Assembly: GCA_003529325.1 (NCBI GenBank) | Contig: DPVW01000444.1 | Coordinates: 2,624-10,454, forward strand | Length of the DNA: 7,831 bases | Reading direction: 5' to 3' | From: Candidatus Latescibacterota bacterium | GTDB lineage: Bacteria > Latescibacterota > UBA2968 > UBA8231 | In this document: in pieces, positions 1 to 5,349 of the stretch | How the letters are laid out: every line of letters starts with the position of its first letter | Numbering within the stretch: position 1 is the first letter of the stretch | The notes under the pieces: generated by a model | Told to the model about the DNA's origin: nothing | The model's database searches: none | Seen by the model: only the letters and a program-made list of their open reading frames with translations | Position numbers and translations under genes: made by a program

Positions 1-97
1 GGCAATCGCGCACCTCGTGCCCCTTCTCACGCAACTGGGCGCAGATCAGCCCTCCGATCTTCTCGTTTTTTTCTATCACGAGGATCTTTGCGGCCAT
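1..97 (-). CDS. Receiver-like (CheY-type) protein, N-terminal 32 codons only
   Basis: Reading leftward from ATG at 97-95 the frame stays open to the window edge. The first residues (KILVIEKNEKIGG, then LREKGHEV) have the shape of a response-regulator receiver domain: a hydrophobic first beta strand, an acidic turn, a first helix and the typical 'GHEV' entry to strand two. In active receivers the turn after strand one carries two acidic residues that help hold Mg2+ near the phosphorylated Asp; here that pair reads Glu9-Lys10, so the domain may be a pseudo-receiver or weakly phosphorylated. The Asp in strand three is outside the window, so this cannot be settled. No convincing Shine-Dalgarno site precedes the ATG. 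The 'EKNEKIGG' stretch also faintly recalls a FAD-binding protein, but its position at the extreme N terminus favours the receiver reading. The gene follows the sigma-factor gene on the same strand, separated by 137 bp and a hairpin. Confidence 0.6.
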   Translation of the reverse strand, partial: MAAKILVIEKNEKIGGLICAQLREKGHEVRDC

Positions 98-196
98 AGG
101 GGAAGGACCAAGCAGAGGGTTGGAAGGGAAACGCCGAGTCGATCATATGAAGTTACGCGCACACTCTCGCCCATCAAGGGCGGCAAGGCCCAGCAC

Positions 197-221
197 CCCG
201 GCGCGCGCGACACGCGCCGGG
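197..221 (-). terminator. GC-rich hairpin after the sigma-factor gene
   Basis: A perfect 9-bp inverted repeat (CCCGGCGCG at 197-205 and CGCGCCGGG at 213-221) encloses a 7-nt loop. It starts 13 nt past the sigma-factor stop codon. No T-run follows it on either strand, so it is not a classical Rho-independent terminator; it could end or protect the 3' end of the sigma transcript and separate it from the receiver-like gene downstream. Confidence 0.5.
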
Positions 222-234
222 AATTACTGGTCTG

Positions 235-1089
235 TCACATCTCTTCGGCGAGTTCTTCCAGGTACTGATACCGGGTCGGATGGCGTAACCGGCTCAGGGC
301 GCGCTCCTTGATCTGCCGCACCCGCTCACGGGTGACGCCGATCATCTCGCCGATCTGCTCCAAGGTCAGCGCTTCCATGCCATCGAGACCGAAGTAGAGG
401 CGGATGATCTTCTGTTCGCGCACTTCGAGGCTACCCAGAACTTCCTCCAGCTGGCGTCTGGCCGAATCGTAGATTAGGTCGGTATCTGGGGCCTTCGAGT
501 GCACATCGGGCAGGATGTTGAGCAGTGACCGCTTCTCGTCGTCGTCGAAGGCGCCGTCCAGCGAACTGACCGGCCGGGCGCTGAGGATGGCGTCGGTGAC
601 GACCTCAGAGGGCAGATCCAACTCCTTGGCAATCTCCTCCACGTCCGGCTCTCCGTCGGTGTTCTGGCCGAGTTTGCGTTTCGCCTTGGAGATGTCTTTC
701 AAGAGGCTGAGCTTGTTGAGGGGCAGACGCACAGTGCGCACATGCTCGGCGATGGTCTGCAAAATGGACTGGCGAATCCACCAGACTGCGTACGAGATAA
801 ATTTGTACCCGAGGGTTCCATCAAAGCGTTCTGCCGCGGTCATCAGTCCGAGGTTGCCTGCACTGATAAGATCCGGAAATGACAGACCTCGATTCTGGTA
901 GTTCTTAGCGACATCGATAACGAAACGAAGGTTGGCCTGGATCAGTTCGTCCCGGGCCTCCATGTCGCCATCCTTGATACGTGCGGACAACTCTACTTCG
1001 CGCTCCCTGGAAAGTGGTTCGGAGTCGGCGATGTCGTCGAAGTAAGCTCTCAGTGTCGAGCTTTCCCGGTCACCGAGCGTTTCGAGCAT
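235..1089 (-). CDS. rpoD: RNA polymerase sigma-70 family factor, RpoD/SigA type without region 1.1
   Basis: This 284-residue protein is a complete group 1/2 sigma-70 factor, which directs core RNA polymerase to promoters. Region 1.2 spans about residues 12-44 (LRAYFDDIADSEPLS). Region 2 spans about 49-120, with the core-binding part (NLRFVIDVAKNYQNRGLSF) and the -10 recognition helix (YAVWWIRQSILQTIAEH). Region 3 spans about 123-200. Region 4 spans about 207-270, with the helix-turn-helix LTLEQIGEMIGVTRERVRQI. There is no region 1.1 and no long insert, as in the short RpoD of Bacteroidetes and related phyla. In region 2.4 the two melting tryptophans (103, 104) and Gln107 are present, but the position equivalent to E. 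coli Thr440 is Leu110, as in Bacteroidetes RpoD. The ATG start is supported by AAGGAG at 1099-1094, four bases upstream. Whether this is the housekeeping factor or an extra group 2 factor cannot be told from one window, so the symbol is tentative. Confidence 0.93.
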   Translation of the reverse strand: MLETLGDRESSTLRAYFDDIADSEPLSREREVELSARIKDGDMEARDELIQANLRFVIDVAKNYQNRGLSFPDLISAGNLGLMTAAERFDGTLGYKFISYAVWWIRQSILQTIAEHVRTVRLPLNKLSLLKDISKAKRKLGQNTDGEPDVEEIAKELDLPSEVVTDAILSARPVSSLDGAFDDDEKRSLLNILPDVHSKAPDTDLIYDSARRQLEEVLGSLEVREQKIIRLYFGLDGMEALTLEQIGEMIGVTRERVRQIKERALSRLRHPTRYQYLEELAEEM

Positions 1090-1292
1090 GACTCTCCTTA
1101 GCGACGTTTCTTAACGAGTGGGAAGGAAATGGCACGTACACATGAAACCCGCAACCGAGCGAAAGGAGATGAGGGCTGTCGCTAGCGGGCCACGGGTTAA
1201 ATTGGGTTCGAACAAAACATATGTGGTGTGCATAAACAAATGATGGTGTACGATACAAAGTTGACCACTACGGATCAAGCTGGAGAAGCCCC
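1090..1292. promoter_or_regulatory. Divergent intergenic region between sigma factor and secreted peptidase
   Basis: The region is 203 bp and clearly more AT-rich at about 1196-1262 than its surroundings, so it should carry the promoters of both divergent genes. On the minus strand, TTGATC (1278-1273) and TATCGT (1255-1250) are 17 bp apart; if used, the sigma mRNA would have a leader of about 150 nt. On the plus strand I see no clear -35/-10 pair. GTTCGAAC (1206-1213) and ACATATGT (1217-1224) are perfect 8-bp palindromes four bases apart and could be operator halves. The peptidase ribosome site GGAG (1282-1285) lies seven bases before its GTG. These assignments come from sequence inspection alone. 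Confidence 0.35.
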
Positions 1293-4200
1293 GTGAGACC
1301 AGGAATCCTTTGTCTTTTTTGCACTCTTTCGATTTTCGCCATGCAACCGGTGACCGCCACAGCACAGAGTATTCCCGTCGACCACTTCGAAGGCCTGCGC
1401 TTCGACGCACCCGTGCCGGCATCGGTACATGCCGGCCAGGAGCTACCGTTGTCCGGTATCCTGCTCGAAACCGGTTGGCAGGGTGCACTGTTCAGCTTCC
1501 GCCCCGTCGGTGGCGAGAGTGCAGACATCGATCTCTTCGTCCAGCATCTGCCCGGGCGGATCGATCGATCGGTGGTCTTTGCCAGTGCTGCTGCCGATAC
1601 CTACGAAGTCATCCTCTTCGGCGGCGCCGCTGGCGATGGTCTCGAATTCCGCGGGCTCTTCTCTCCTTTCGTCGTGCTCGACTCCCCGGATCCGGTGCTA
1701 CTGCCCACCCGCTTCTTCGACGGTCTGTTACTGCAGGCGCCAGTACCGACGCAACTGCCGCTGGGAGTCGCCCCGGTCTTCGCCGGCCAGATCCTCGACG
1801 AGCGCATTGTCAGTGCCCGCTTCGATCTGTCCCGCGAGGGGCAAGAGCTGGGATCCATACGGATCCCCATCACCGATGGCCAGTTCGATCAGCCTCTGCG
1901 CTTTCCCGTCGCTAGCGCCGGACCCCTCCTGGTCCAGCTGGTCGTTGGATTACAGGATGGCACTTTCTGGGGGCGCGGTTCATTCCTCTTCCAGATCACC
2001 GACGACACCCCGGCGGCAGCGGCGCCCGCCGTGCTGTCGGCAGCTCTACTGGCGGGGGCTACCACCGACATCGTCATCGCCAACCGTGGCGGTACCGACC
2101 TGCTCGTACTTGACGCTGCCGTCCCAACCCAATTCGAGGTGATCACCATGCCTGGTCCCATTGCCCCTGGCAGAACAGGCACAATTGGTGTGCGCTACTC
2201 AGGTGTCGGCGGCGATGAAGGAGATCTCCTGGTCGACACCAACGACCCATTGCGCCCGCAGCGCCGTGTCGCGTTGCTGGGGGTTGCCGATGGTGACGCC
2301 GCTACCTCCTTAGCCTGGGAACGAGCCGACGAAGATGGCCTGTTGACGGCCCTGGCGCCTGCTGGTTTCCAGCGCTTCGTACTGGCCCTGTTTTCCCCAC
2401 CCCATATTCTGGATACGGAAACCCACTTTCCCTTTGCTGTCGGTGTCCCCCCACCGGCGGCCCGTCCGGCGAGACCGGCACCCACGCCCCGTGAGCGTGG
2501 CGAAGCCATCCGTGCGCGCAAGGCGGCGCGCCTCGCTTCCGAGGTCCGCAGTCGGGGGCGCCCGGCGATGCGCTCCGCCCAGACCTCCTATCAGGTCGGC
2601 GACAGCCGCAGCCTTGTGTTCGATGACTTTCCCCCCGTCCCCCGCCAGCTGCTGCAGGCGCGTGTCGTCGCCCTCTCCGATCACGCCGTGGCCTTCGTCC
2701 ACATCGGCACCGAAGCCGACGGTGGCAGCCTCTCGGTGGCACAGATCCAGGCCCATCTGGTTCGCTTCGATATCGACTATGACGGGATCGTCGACCACTT
2801 CGGTGCCCCCTCCGATGTCGACGGTGACGACCGCATCGCCTTTGTCTATACACCACTGGTCGATGACGTCGGCCTTGGCGGATTTCAGGACCCCGCATCG
2901 GTATTGCAGGAAGAGTTTGGCGGCAGCGGCAACCTTATCGATCTGCTGTTCTTGTCGCCAACCCAGCCCGCATCGAGTTACCGATCGCTGCTGGTTCACG
3001 AGTTCCAGCATCTGATCAACTTTCACCAGCATGTGCTGATCCGCGGTGGCGCCTCCGAAGCCACCTGGCTCGATGAAGGCTTGTCCCATGTCGCCGAAGA
3101 CCTGGTGGACGGTTTTGCTGCCGGCGGCAACAGCGACAACGTCAGCGCCTTCCTCGCCAACCCGGGTGCCGTGGGGCTCACCGCCCAGGATCACGTCACC
3201 AGTGCCGAGCGGGGTGCGGGTTATCTCTTCGTGCGCTCCCTGGTGGACCGCTTTGGCGAAGGGATTCTGCTACGCTTGGTACAGACGGGATTGTCCGACA
3301 GGGACAGCGTCGAGGAGGCAGCAGGGGTCCCATTCCGGGAGCTGCTCGCCGGATTTGCTGTCCGGCTCTACGCCAGTGGCACGGATCTGGCCGGGCATAG
3401 TCGCTTCAGCTTCTCCTTCTCCGGTTTGGGTGGGCGGGGTACACGTGGTTTCCCGCAGCCGGCGATACTGCGTACCGGCGCCGATGCCGAACTGGCAGGC
3501 TCGATCCGCCCTCGTGGTGTCGCCTTCGTCGAGGTAACTGGAACCAGCATCCGTCTGCAGGCCCCCGTCGCCGCTGAACTCGGTGCGGTGTCGATCGGAC
3601 TGCCTCTTGATTTCGTCGCCCGCGTCGATATCCCCATCGACCACTTCGCGGGGGTCAGGTTCGACACTCCGCTGCCGGGGGTCTTTGCCTCAGGCGACCC
3701 CGTCGTCGTACGCGGCCAGGTCCTCGACGCCACTCTCACCGAGGTAACGGCACAGTATTCCGTCAACGGCGACGCCATCAGCTCCTTCGACATCAGCGTC
3801 GCTGATGATGGCCACTTCTCCCGCACCATCCTTCTCGACCATGATCAGGTGGGGGATCTGGCATTCGACCTGTTTGTCGGAAATGAAGAGGGTAGTACCC
3901 ATGCCGGCAGTTTCGCTCCGGTCATCGTCACCGCTGGCGCCGATCCGATCCTGCTACCTGTTGGCTTCTTCGACGGGGTCCTGCTCGACGCCCCGCTGCC
4001 GACCCGGATCCAGGCCGGCGCGTCGGTCCCGGTGTCCGGACAGGTCACCGATGCCGCGGTAGATGGCGTGCTCATCGAGCTGGTTGATGGTGACGATGAC
4101 CGAGTCAGCTTCAGCCTTCCCGTCGAGGCAAGCCGGTTCGCCCTCGATCTCGCTTTCGGGGCCGAACTGATCGGCCCCTGGGAGTTGAGACTGTTCACCG

Positions 4201-4574
4201 GTCGAGCCGCAGACTTCAGCTACCGAGGCGGTTTCGACATCGTTGTCGGCGAACCGACGACCACCGCCGTCAGCGAGGTCGTCGGCTCCCTGCCAGACGC
4301 CTTCGCCCTGGCCCAGCCCTATCCCAACCCATTCAATGCATCCATCGTCGTGCCTCTGCAGACGGCTGGCGAGGGAGTCATCGACATCGCCGTATACGAC
4401 CTGGCTGGCCAACGACTCGTGACGCTGCACCAGGGTTGGCTTCCCGCCGGGAGTCACAGGCTGAGATGGAATGGTCACGGTCAGAGAGGCATCGCTGCTG
4501 CGAGCGGCGTGTATCTGATACGCGCCAATGCCAGAGACTGGCAGGGCTCGCGCAAGGTGCTGCTACTGCGCTAG
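1293..4574 (+). CDS. Secreted HExxH metallopeptidase (M30/hyicolysin-like) with duplicated flanking modules and FlgD-like C-terminal domain
   Basis: The GTG start is chosen because it follows GGAG at 1282-1285 and opens a Sec signal peptide (charged start, hydrophobic core at residues 4-17, likely cut after Ala24 in TATA-QS); the next ATG (codon 17) would remove it. Residues 27-237 are two related beta-rich modules (A, B). Residues 238-333 resemble a choice-of-anchor D/ASPM-like Ig domain with DTNDP. Residues 380-430 form a Pro/Arg-rich linker. The catalytic part is about 430-700: aspartate-rich, possibly Ca2+-binding stretches (DIDYDG at 493-498, DVDGDD at 508-513), the zinc motif HEFQH (569-573), and WLDEGLS with Glu595 the likely third ligand by analogy with gluzincins. 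Residues 780-987 are a second A-B pair. Residues 1003-1093 are a FlgD-like domain (YPNPFN, then SGVYLIRA). It is probably an exported, possibly surface-anchored protease; the substrate is unknown. It stands alone, with convergent and divergent neighbours. Confidence 0.85.
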   Translation: MRPGILCLFCTLSIFAMQPVTATAQSIPVDHFEGLRFDAPVPASVHAGQELPLSGILLETGWQGALFSFRPVGGESADIDLFVQHLPGRIDRSVVFASAAADTYEVILFGGAAGDGLEFRGLFSPFVVLDSPDPVLLPTRFFDGLLLQAPVPTQLPLGVAPVFAGQILDERIVSARFDLSREGQELGSIRIPITDGQFDQPLRFPVASAGPLLVQLVVGLQDGTFWGRGSFLFQITDDTPAAAAPAVLSAALLAGATTDIVIANRGGTDLLVLDAAVPTQFEVITMPGPIAPGRTGTIGVRYSGVGGDEGDLLVDTNDPLRPQRRVALLGVADGDAATSLAWERADEDGLLTALAPAGFQRFVLALFSPPHILDTETHFPFAVGVPPPAARPARPAPTPRERGEAIRARKAARLASEVRSRGRPAMRSAQTSYQVGDSRSLVFDDFPPVPRQLLQARVVALSDHAVAFVHIGTEADGGSLSVAQIQAHLVRFDIDYDGIVDHFGAPSDVDGDDRIAFVYTPLVDDVGLGGFQDPASVLQEEFGGSGNLIDLLFLSPTQPASSYRSLLVHEFQHLINFHQHVLIRGGASEATWLDEGLSHVAEDLVDGFAAGGNSDNVSAFLANPGAVGLTAQDHVTSAERGAGYLFVRSLVDRFGEGILLRLVQTGLSDRDSVEEAAGVPFRELLAGFAVRLYASGTDLAGHSRFSFSFSGLGGRGTRGFPQPAILRTGADAELAGSIRPRGVAFVEVTGTSIRLQAPVAAELGAVSIGLPLDFVARVDIPIDHFAGVRFDTPLPGVFASGDPVVVRGQVLDATLTEVTAQYSVNGDAISSFDISVADDGHFSRTILLDHDQVGDLAFDLFVGNEEGSTHAGSFAPVIVTAGADPILLPVGFFDGVLLDAPLPTRIQAGASVPVSGQVTDAAVDGVLIELVDGDDDRVSFSLPVEASRFALDLAFGAELIGPWELRLFTGRAADFSYRGGFDIVVGEPTTTAVSEVVGSLPDAFALAQPYPNPFNASIVVPLQTAGEGVIDIAVYDLAGQRLVTLHQGWLPAGSHRLRWNGHGQRGIAAASGVYLIRANARDWQGSRKVLLLR
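1371..2003 (+). repeat. N-terminal A-B module pair of the peptidase gene
   Basis: This codes for residues 27-237. Module A opens with IPVDHFEGLRFDAPVP (27-42) and module B, 110 residues later, with LPTRFFDGLLLQAPVP (137-152). The two are recognisably related to each other and more closely to the matching modules in the C-terminal pair, so the copy is of the pair rather than of single modules. Module ends are estimates. Confidence 0.7.
3630..4253 (+). repeat. C-terminal A'-B' module pair of the peptidase gene
   Basis: This codes for residues 780-987. Module A' opens with IPIDHFAGVRFDTPLP (780-795) and B' with LPVGFFDGVLLDAPLP (888-903), spaced 108 residues apart against 110 in the N-terminal pair. 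At the DNA level the openings remain similar, for example the shared run GACCACTTCG in A and A' and CTTCTTCGACGG in B and B'. Confidence 0.7.
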
Positions 4575-4582
4575 TGCTAGTC

Positions 4583-4726
4583 CTAGGCCTTCTTGCTGAA
4601 CTTCACCGCCACGGAGCCGACGGCCCAACTGGATGCGAGACTCAGCGCAATAATGACAAAAGCCACCAGGGCGCTGCCCCAATCGCTGTGACCATAGATC
4701 GGCTCAAAGAGGGTGTTTTCGTACAT
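4583..4726 (-). CDS. Small single-pass membrane protein, 47 residues, unrecognised
   Basis: This short gene reads leftward from ATG at 4726-4724 to TAG at 4585-4583. A strong ribosome site (AGGAG, 4737-4733) stands six bases upstream, and a promoter with a 17-bp spacer lies a further short distance up. The protein has an acidic, aromatic N terminus (MYENTLFEPIYGHSDWG), one hydrophobic helix at about residues 18-41 (core ALVAFVIIALSLASSWAVG) and a basic tail (KFSKKA). By the positive-inside rule the C terminus should be cytoplasmic and the N terminus outside. The size and form resemble accessory subunits of respiratory or transport complexes, but I do not recognise the family and assign no function. 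It is convergent with the peptidase gene, eight bases from that stop. It is not a shadow of another gene, because nothing intact overlaps it. Confidence 0.75.
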   Translation of the reverse strand: MYENTLFEPIYGHSDWGSALVAFVIIALSLASSWAVGSVAVKFSKKA

Positions 4727-4762
4727 AAGAAGCTCCTGTGGTTACTCTACTGTGTCCGCTCG

Positions 4763-4791
4763 ACAATACCACGGATCCGGCGGCGTGGCAA
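4763..4791 (-). promoter_or_regulatory. Extended -10 promoter of the small membrane protein gene
   Basis: On the minus strand TTGCCA (4791-4786; five of six matches to TTGACA) is followed after exactly 17 bases by TATTGT (4768-4763; four of six matches to TATAAT), preceded by the TGn element of extended -10 promoters (TGG at 4771-4769). Transcription would begin near 4756, giving a leader of about 30 nt. A 6-bp inverted repeat (4777-4782 with 4793-4798) straddles the -35 element and might be an operator. The 10-mer TGGTATTGTC recurs upstream of the Rieske gene. Confidence 0.55.
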
Positions 4792-4931
4792 TCGCCGGTG
4801 TCAGTGTTCGATTCCGGAGAGTGGCCAACCTTCATAGATTTGTTGGGTTCCTCTCCATATGCCCCTGAGCCCAGGCCTGATCTCTCGTGACCCATGCCAA
4901 CGGCGACAAGCCTCTCAGCCGGATATCTTGA

Positions 4932-5090
4932 TGGGTCGATCTGGGCGTTGGGTCAGTGCGGGATTGCTATTCTGACAGGAACAAGATCCGTTTCCAGATC
5001 AACCCAGGGGCAGCAACCCGCGCCGGTCTGACACTGAGTGCAAAACTGCTGCGATTGTCGGAGATCGTCGATCCCGAGGACAAGCGTTGA
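4932..5090 (+). pseudogene. 3' remnant of a YfiR-like (DUF4154) gene
   Basis: The frame is open from a stop at 4929-4931 to TGA at 5088-5090, with no start codon and no ribosome site. Its second half matches the C terminus of YfiR/DUF4154 proteins as I know them: NKIRFQIN, then RAGLTLSAKLLRLSEIV and a short charged tail. Family members are periplasmic proteins of roughly 180 residues, encoded just upstream of membrane sensor kinases or diguanylate cyclases, and some repress the partner. Only about 40 recognisable residues remain here. The residues before NKIRF do not fit the family well, so a frameshift or rearrangement probably lies near 4970. The stop overlaps the TTG start of the next relic (TTGA), as in a translationally coupled operon. 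Confidence 0.6.
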
Positions 5091-5185
5091 CGGGCCTGCG
5101 CGACCTCTCCATCCGCCACAAGATGCTGGCCATTATCATGCTGACCAGCAGCATCGCCCTGCACTTCGTACTTGCCAGCCAGTGA
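5087..5185 (+). pseudogene. 5' remnant of a membrane sensor gene (histidine kinase or GGDEF type)
   Basis: The reading starts at TTG 5087, with GAGGA (5076-5080) six bases upstream, and gives 32 residues before TGA at 5183. The first 25 (LTGLRDLSIRHKML, then AIIMLTSSIAL) are the familiar N terminus of membrane-bound sensors: a short amphipathic 'LSIR-K' segment leading into the first transmembrane helix with 'MLTSSIAL'. In intact sensors the helix continues with more Leu/Ala and is followed by a sensory domain, HAMP and an output domain. Here the similarity ends at about 5161 and an unrelated short tail leads to the stop. Position and coupling to the YfiR-like relic agree with the known gene pair. 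Whether the output was a histidine kinase or a diguanylate cyclase cannot be told. Translation of a 32-residue membrane peptide is possible but unlikely to be functional. Confidence 0.6.
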
Positions 5186-5227
5186 CTGCCGTAACACGGT
5201 CAGAATCCGTTCGTCAGCCATGTCCAT
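5162..5227 (-). pseudogene. Possible 5' remnant of a Ser/Thr protein kinase gene
   Basis: Reading leftward from ATG 5227 (or 5221), with GGGAG at 5236-5232 just upstream, the first 22 codons give MDMADERILTVLR then QSLAGKYEV. This resembles the start of bacterial Hanks-type kinases of the form 'L..ALA.RYEIE+ELG.GGM', in which a short helix leads into the first kinase strand. The expected glycine loop does not follow: from 5161 on the frame only runs antisense through the sensor relic, to a stop at 4967. The similarity is short, so the assignment is tentative. The abrupt ends of this fragment and of the sensor fragment at the same place are the main support for both. Confidence 0.4.
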
Positions 5228-5315
5228 ATGACTCCCACTCGACCCGCCAACGCCAACGGCTGACCACGACTGGACTTTCGGACAGTTGCGCGAGCCGACT
5301 CATTGTACAGCTTTA

Positions 5316-5324
5316 TGGTATTGT
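5316..5324 (+). promoter_or_regulatory. Possible extended -10 element of the Rieske gene
   Basis: TGGTATTGT lies 25 bases before the ATG and would place the transcription start near 5331, giving a leader of about 20 nt. No good -35 hexamer lies at the proper distance. The support is its identity, including the next base C, with the -10 region of the small membrane protein gene. Confidence 0.3.
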
Positions 5325-5349
5325 CTCCCCCCAGCCAAAGAGAGCCCAT

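Larger units (their letters stand above)
4727..5349. other. 623-bp stretch without an intact gene, containing relics
   Basis: Positions 4727-4791 hold the leader and promoter of the small membrane protein. Between 4792 and 4931 I see no gene or clear signal; a plus-strand frame from about 4898 to 4972 (QPDILMGRSGRWVSAGLLF before a stop at 4973) could be frame-shifted upstream sequence of the YfiR-like relic, but this is weak. Positions 4932-5227 hold the three gene relics listed separately. Positions 5228-5349 are the upstream region of the Rieske gene. Confidence 0.5.

Noticed and set aside
1111..1143. Ten-codon leader peptide (MCTCHFLPTR) before the sigma-factor gene, possibly an attenuator
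   Set aside because: No Shine-Dalgarno site precedes its ATG and no alternative hairpins are visible around it.
1111..1488. Minus-strand frame of 125 codons upstream of the sigma factor
   Set aside because: It overlaps the signal-peptide region of the peptidase gene, has no ribosome site and an implausible composition.
2310..3194. Long minus-strand open frame (294 codons) inside the peptidase gene
   Set aside because: It is antisense to the catalytic region in a GC-rich gene; the plus-strand product has clear motifs (HEFQH, WLDEG) and this one has none.
4436..4837. Plus-strand frame of 133 codons running off the end of the peptidase gene
   Set aside because: It begins inside the FlgD-like domain in another frame and is antisense to the better-supported small membrane protein.
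4967..5227. An 86-residue minus-strand gene
   Set aside because: Only the first 22 codons resemble a protein; the rest is the exact antisense of the sensor and YfiR-like relics.
5038..5349. N-terminal extension of the Rieske protein by 104 residues
   Set aside because: The frame is open only by chance: it crosses the YfiR-like, sensor and kinase relics in another frame, its residues do not look like protein, and ATG 5350 has its own ribosome-binding stretch.
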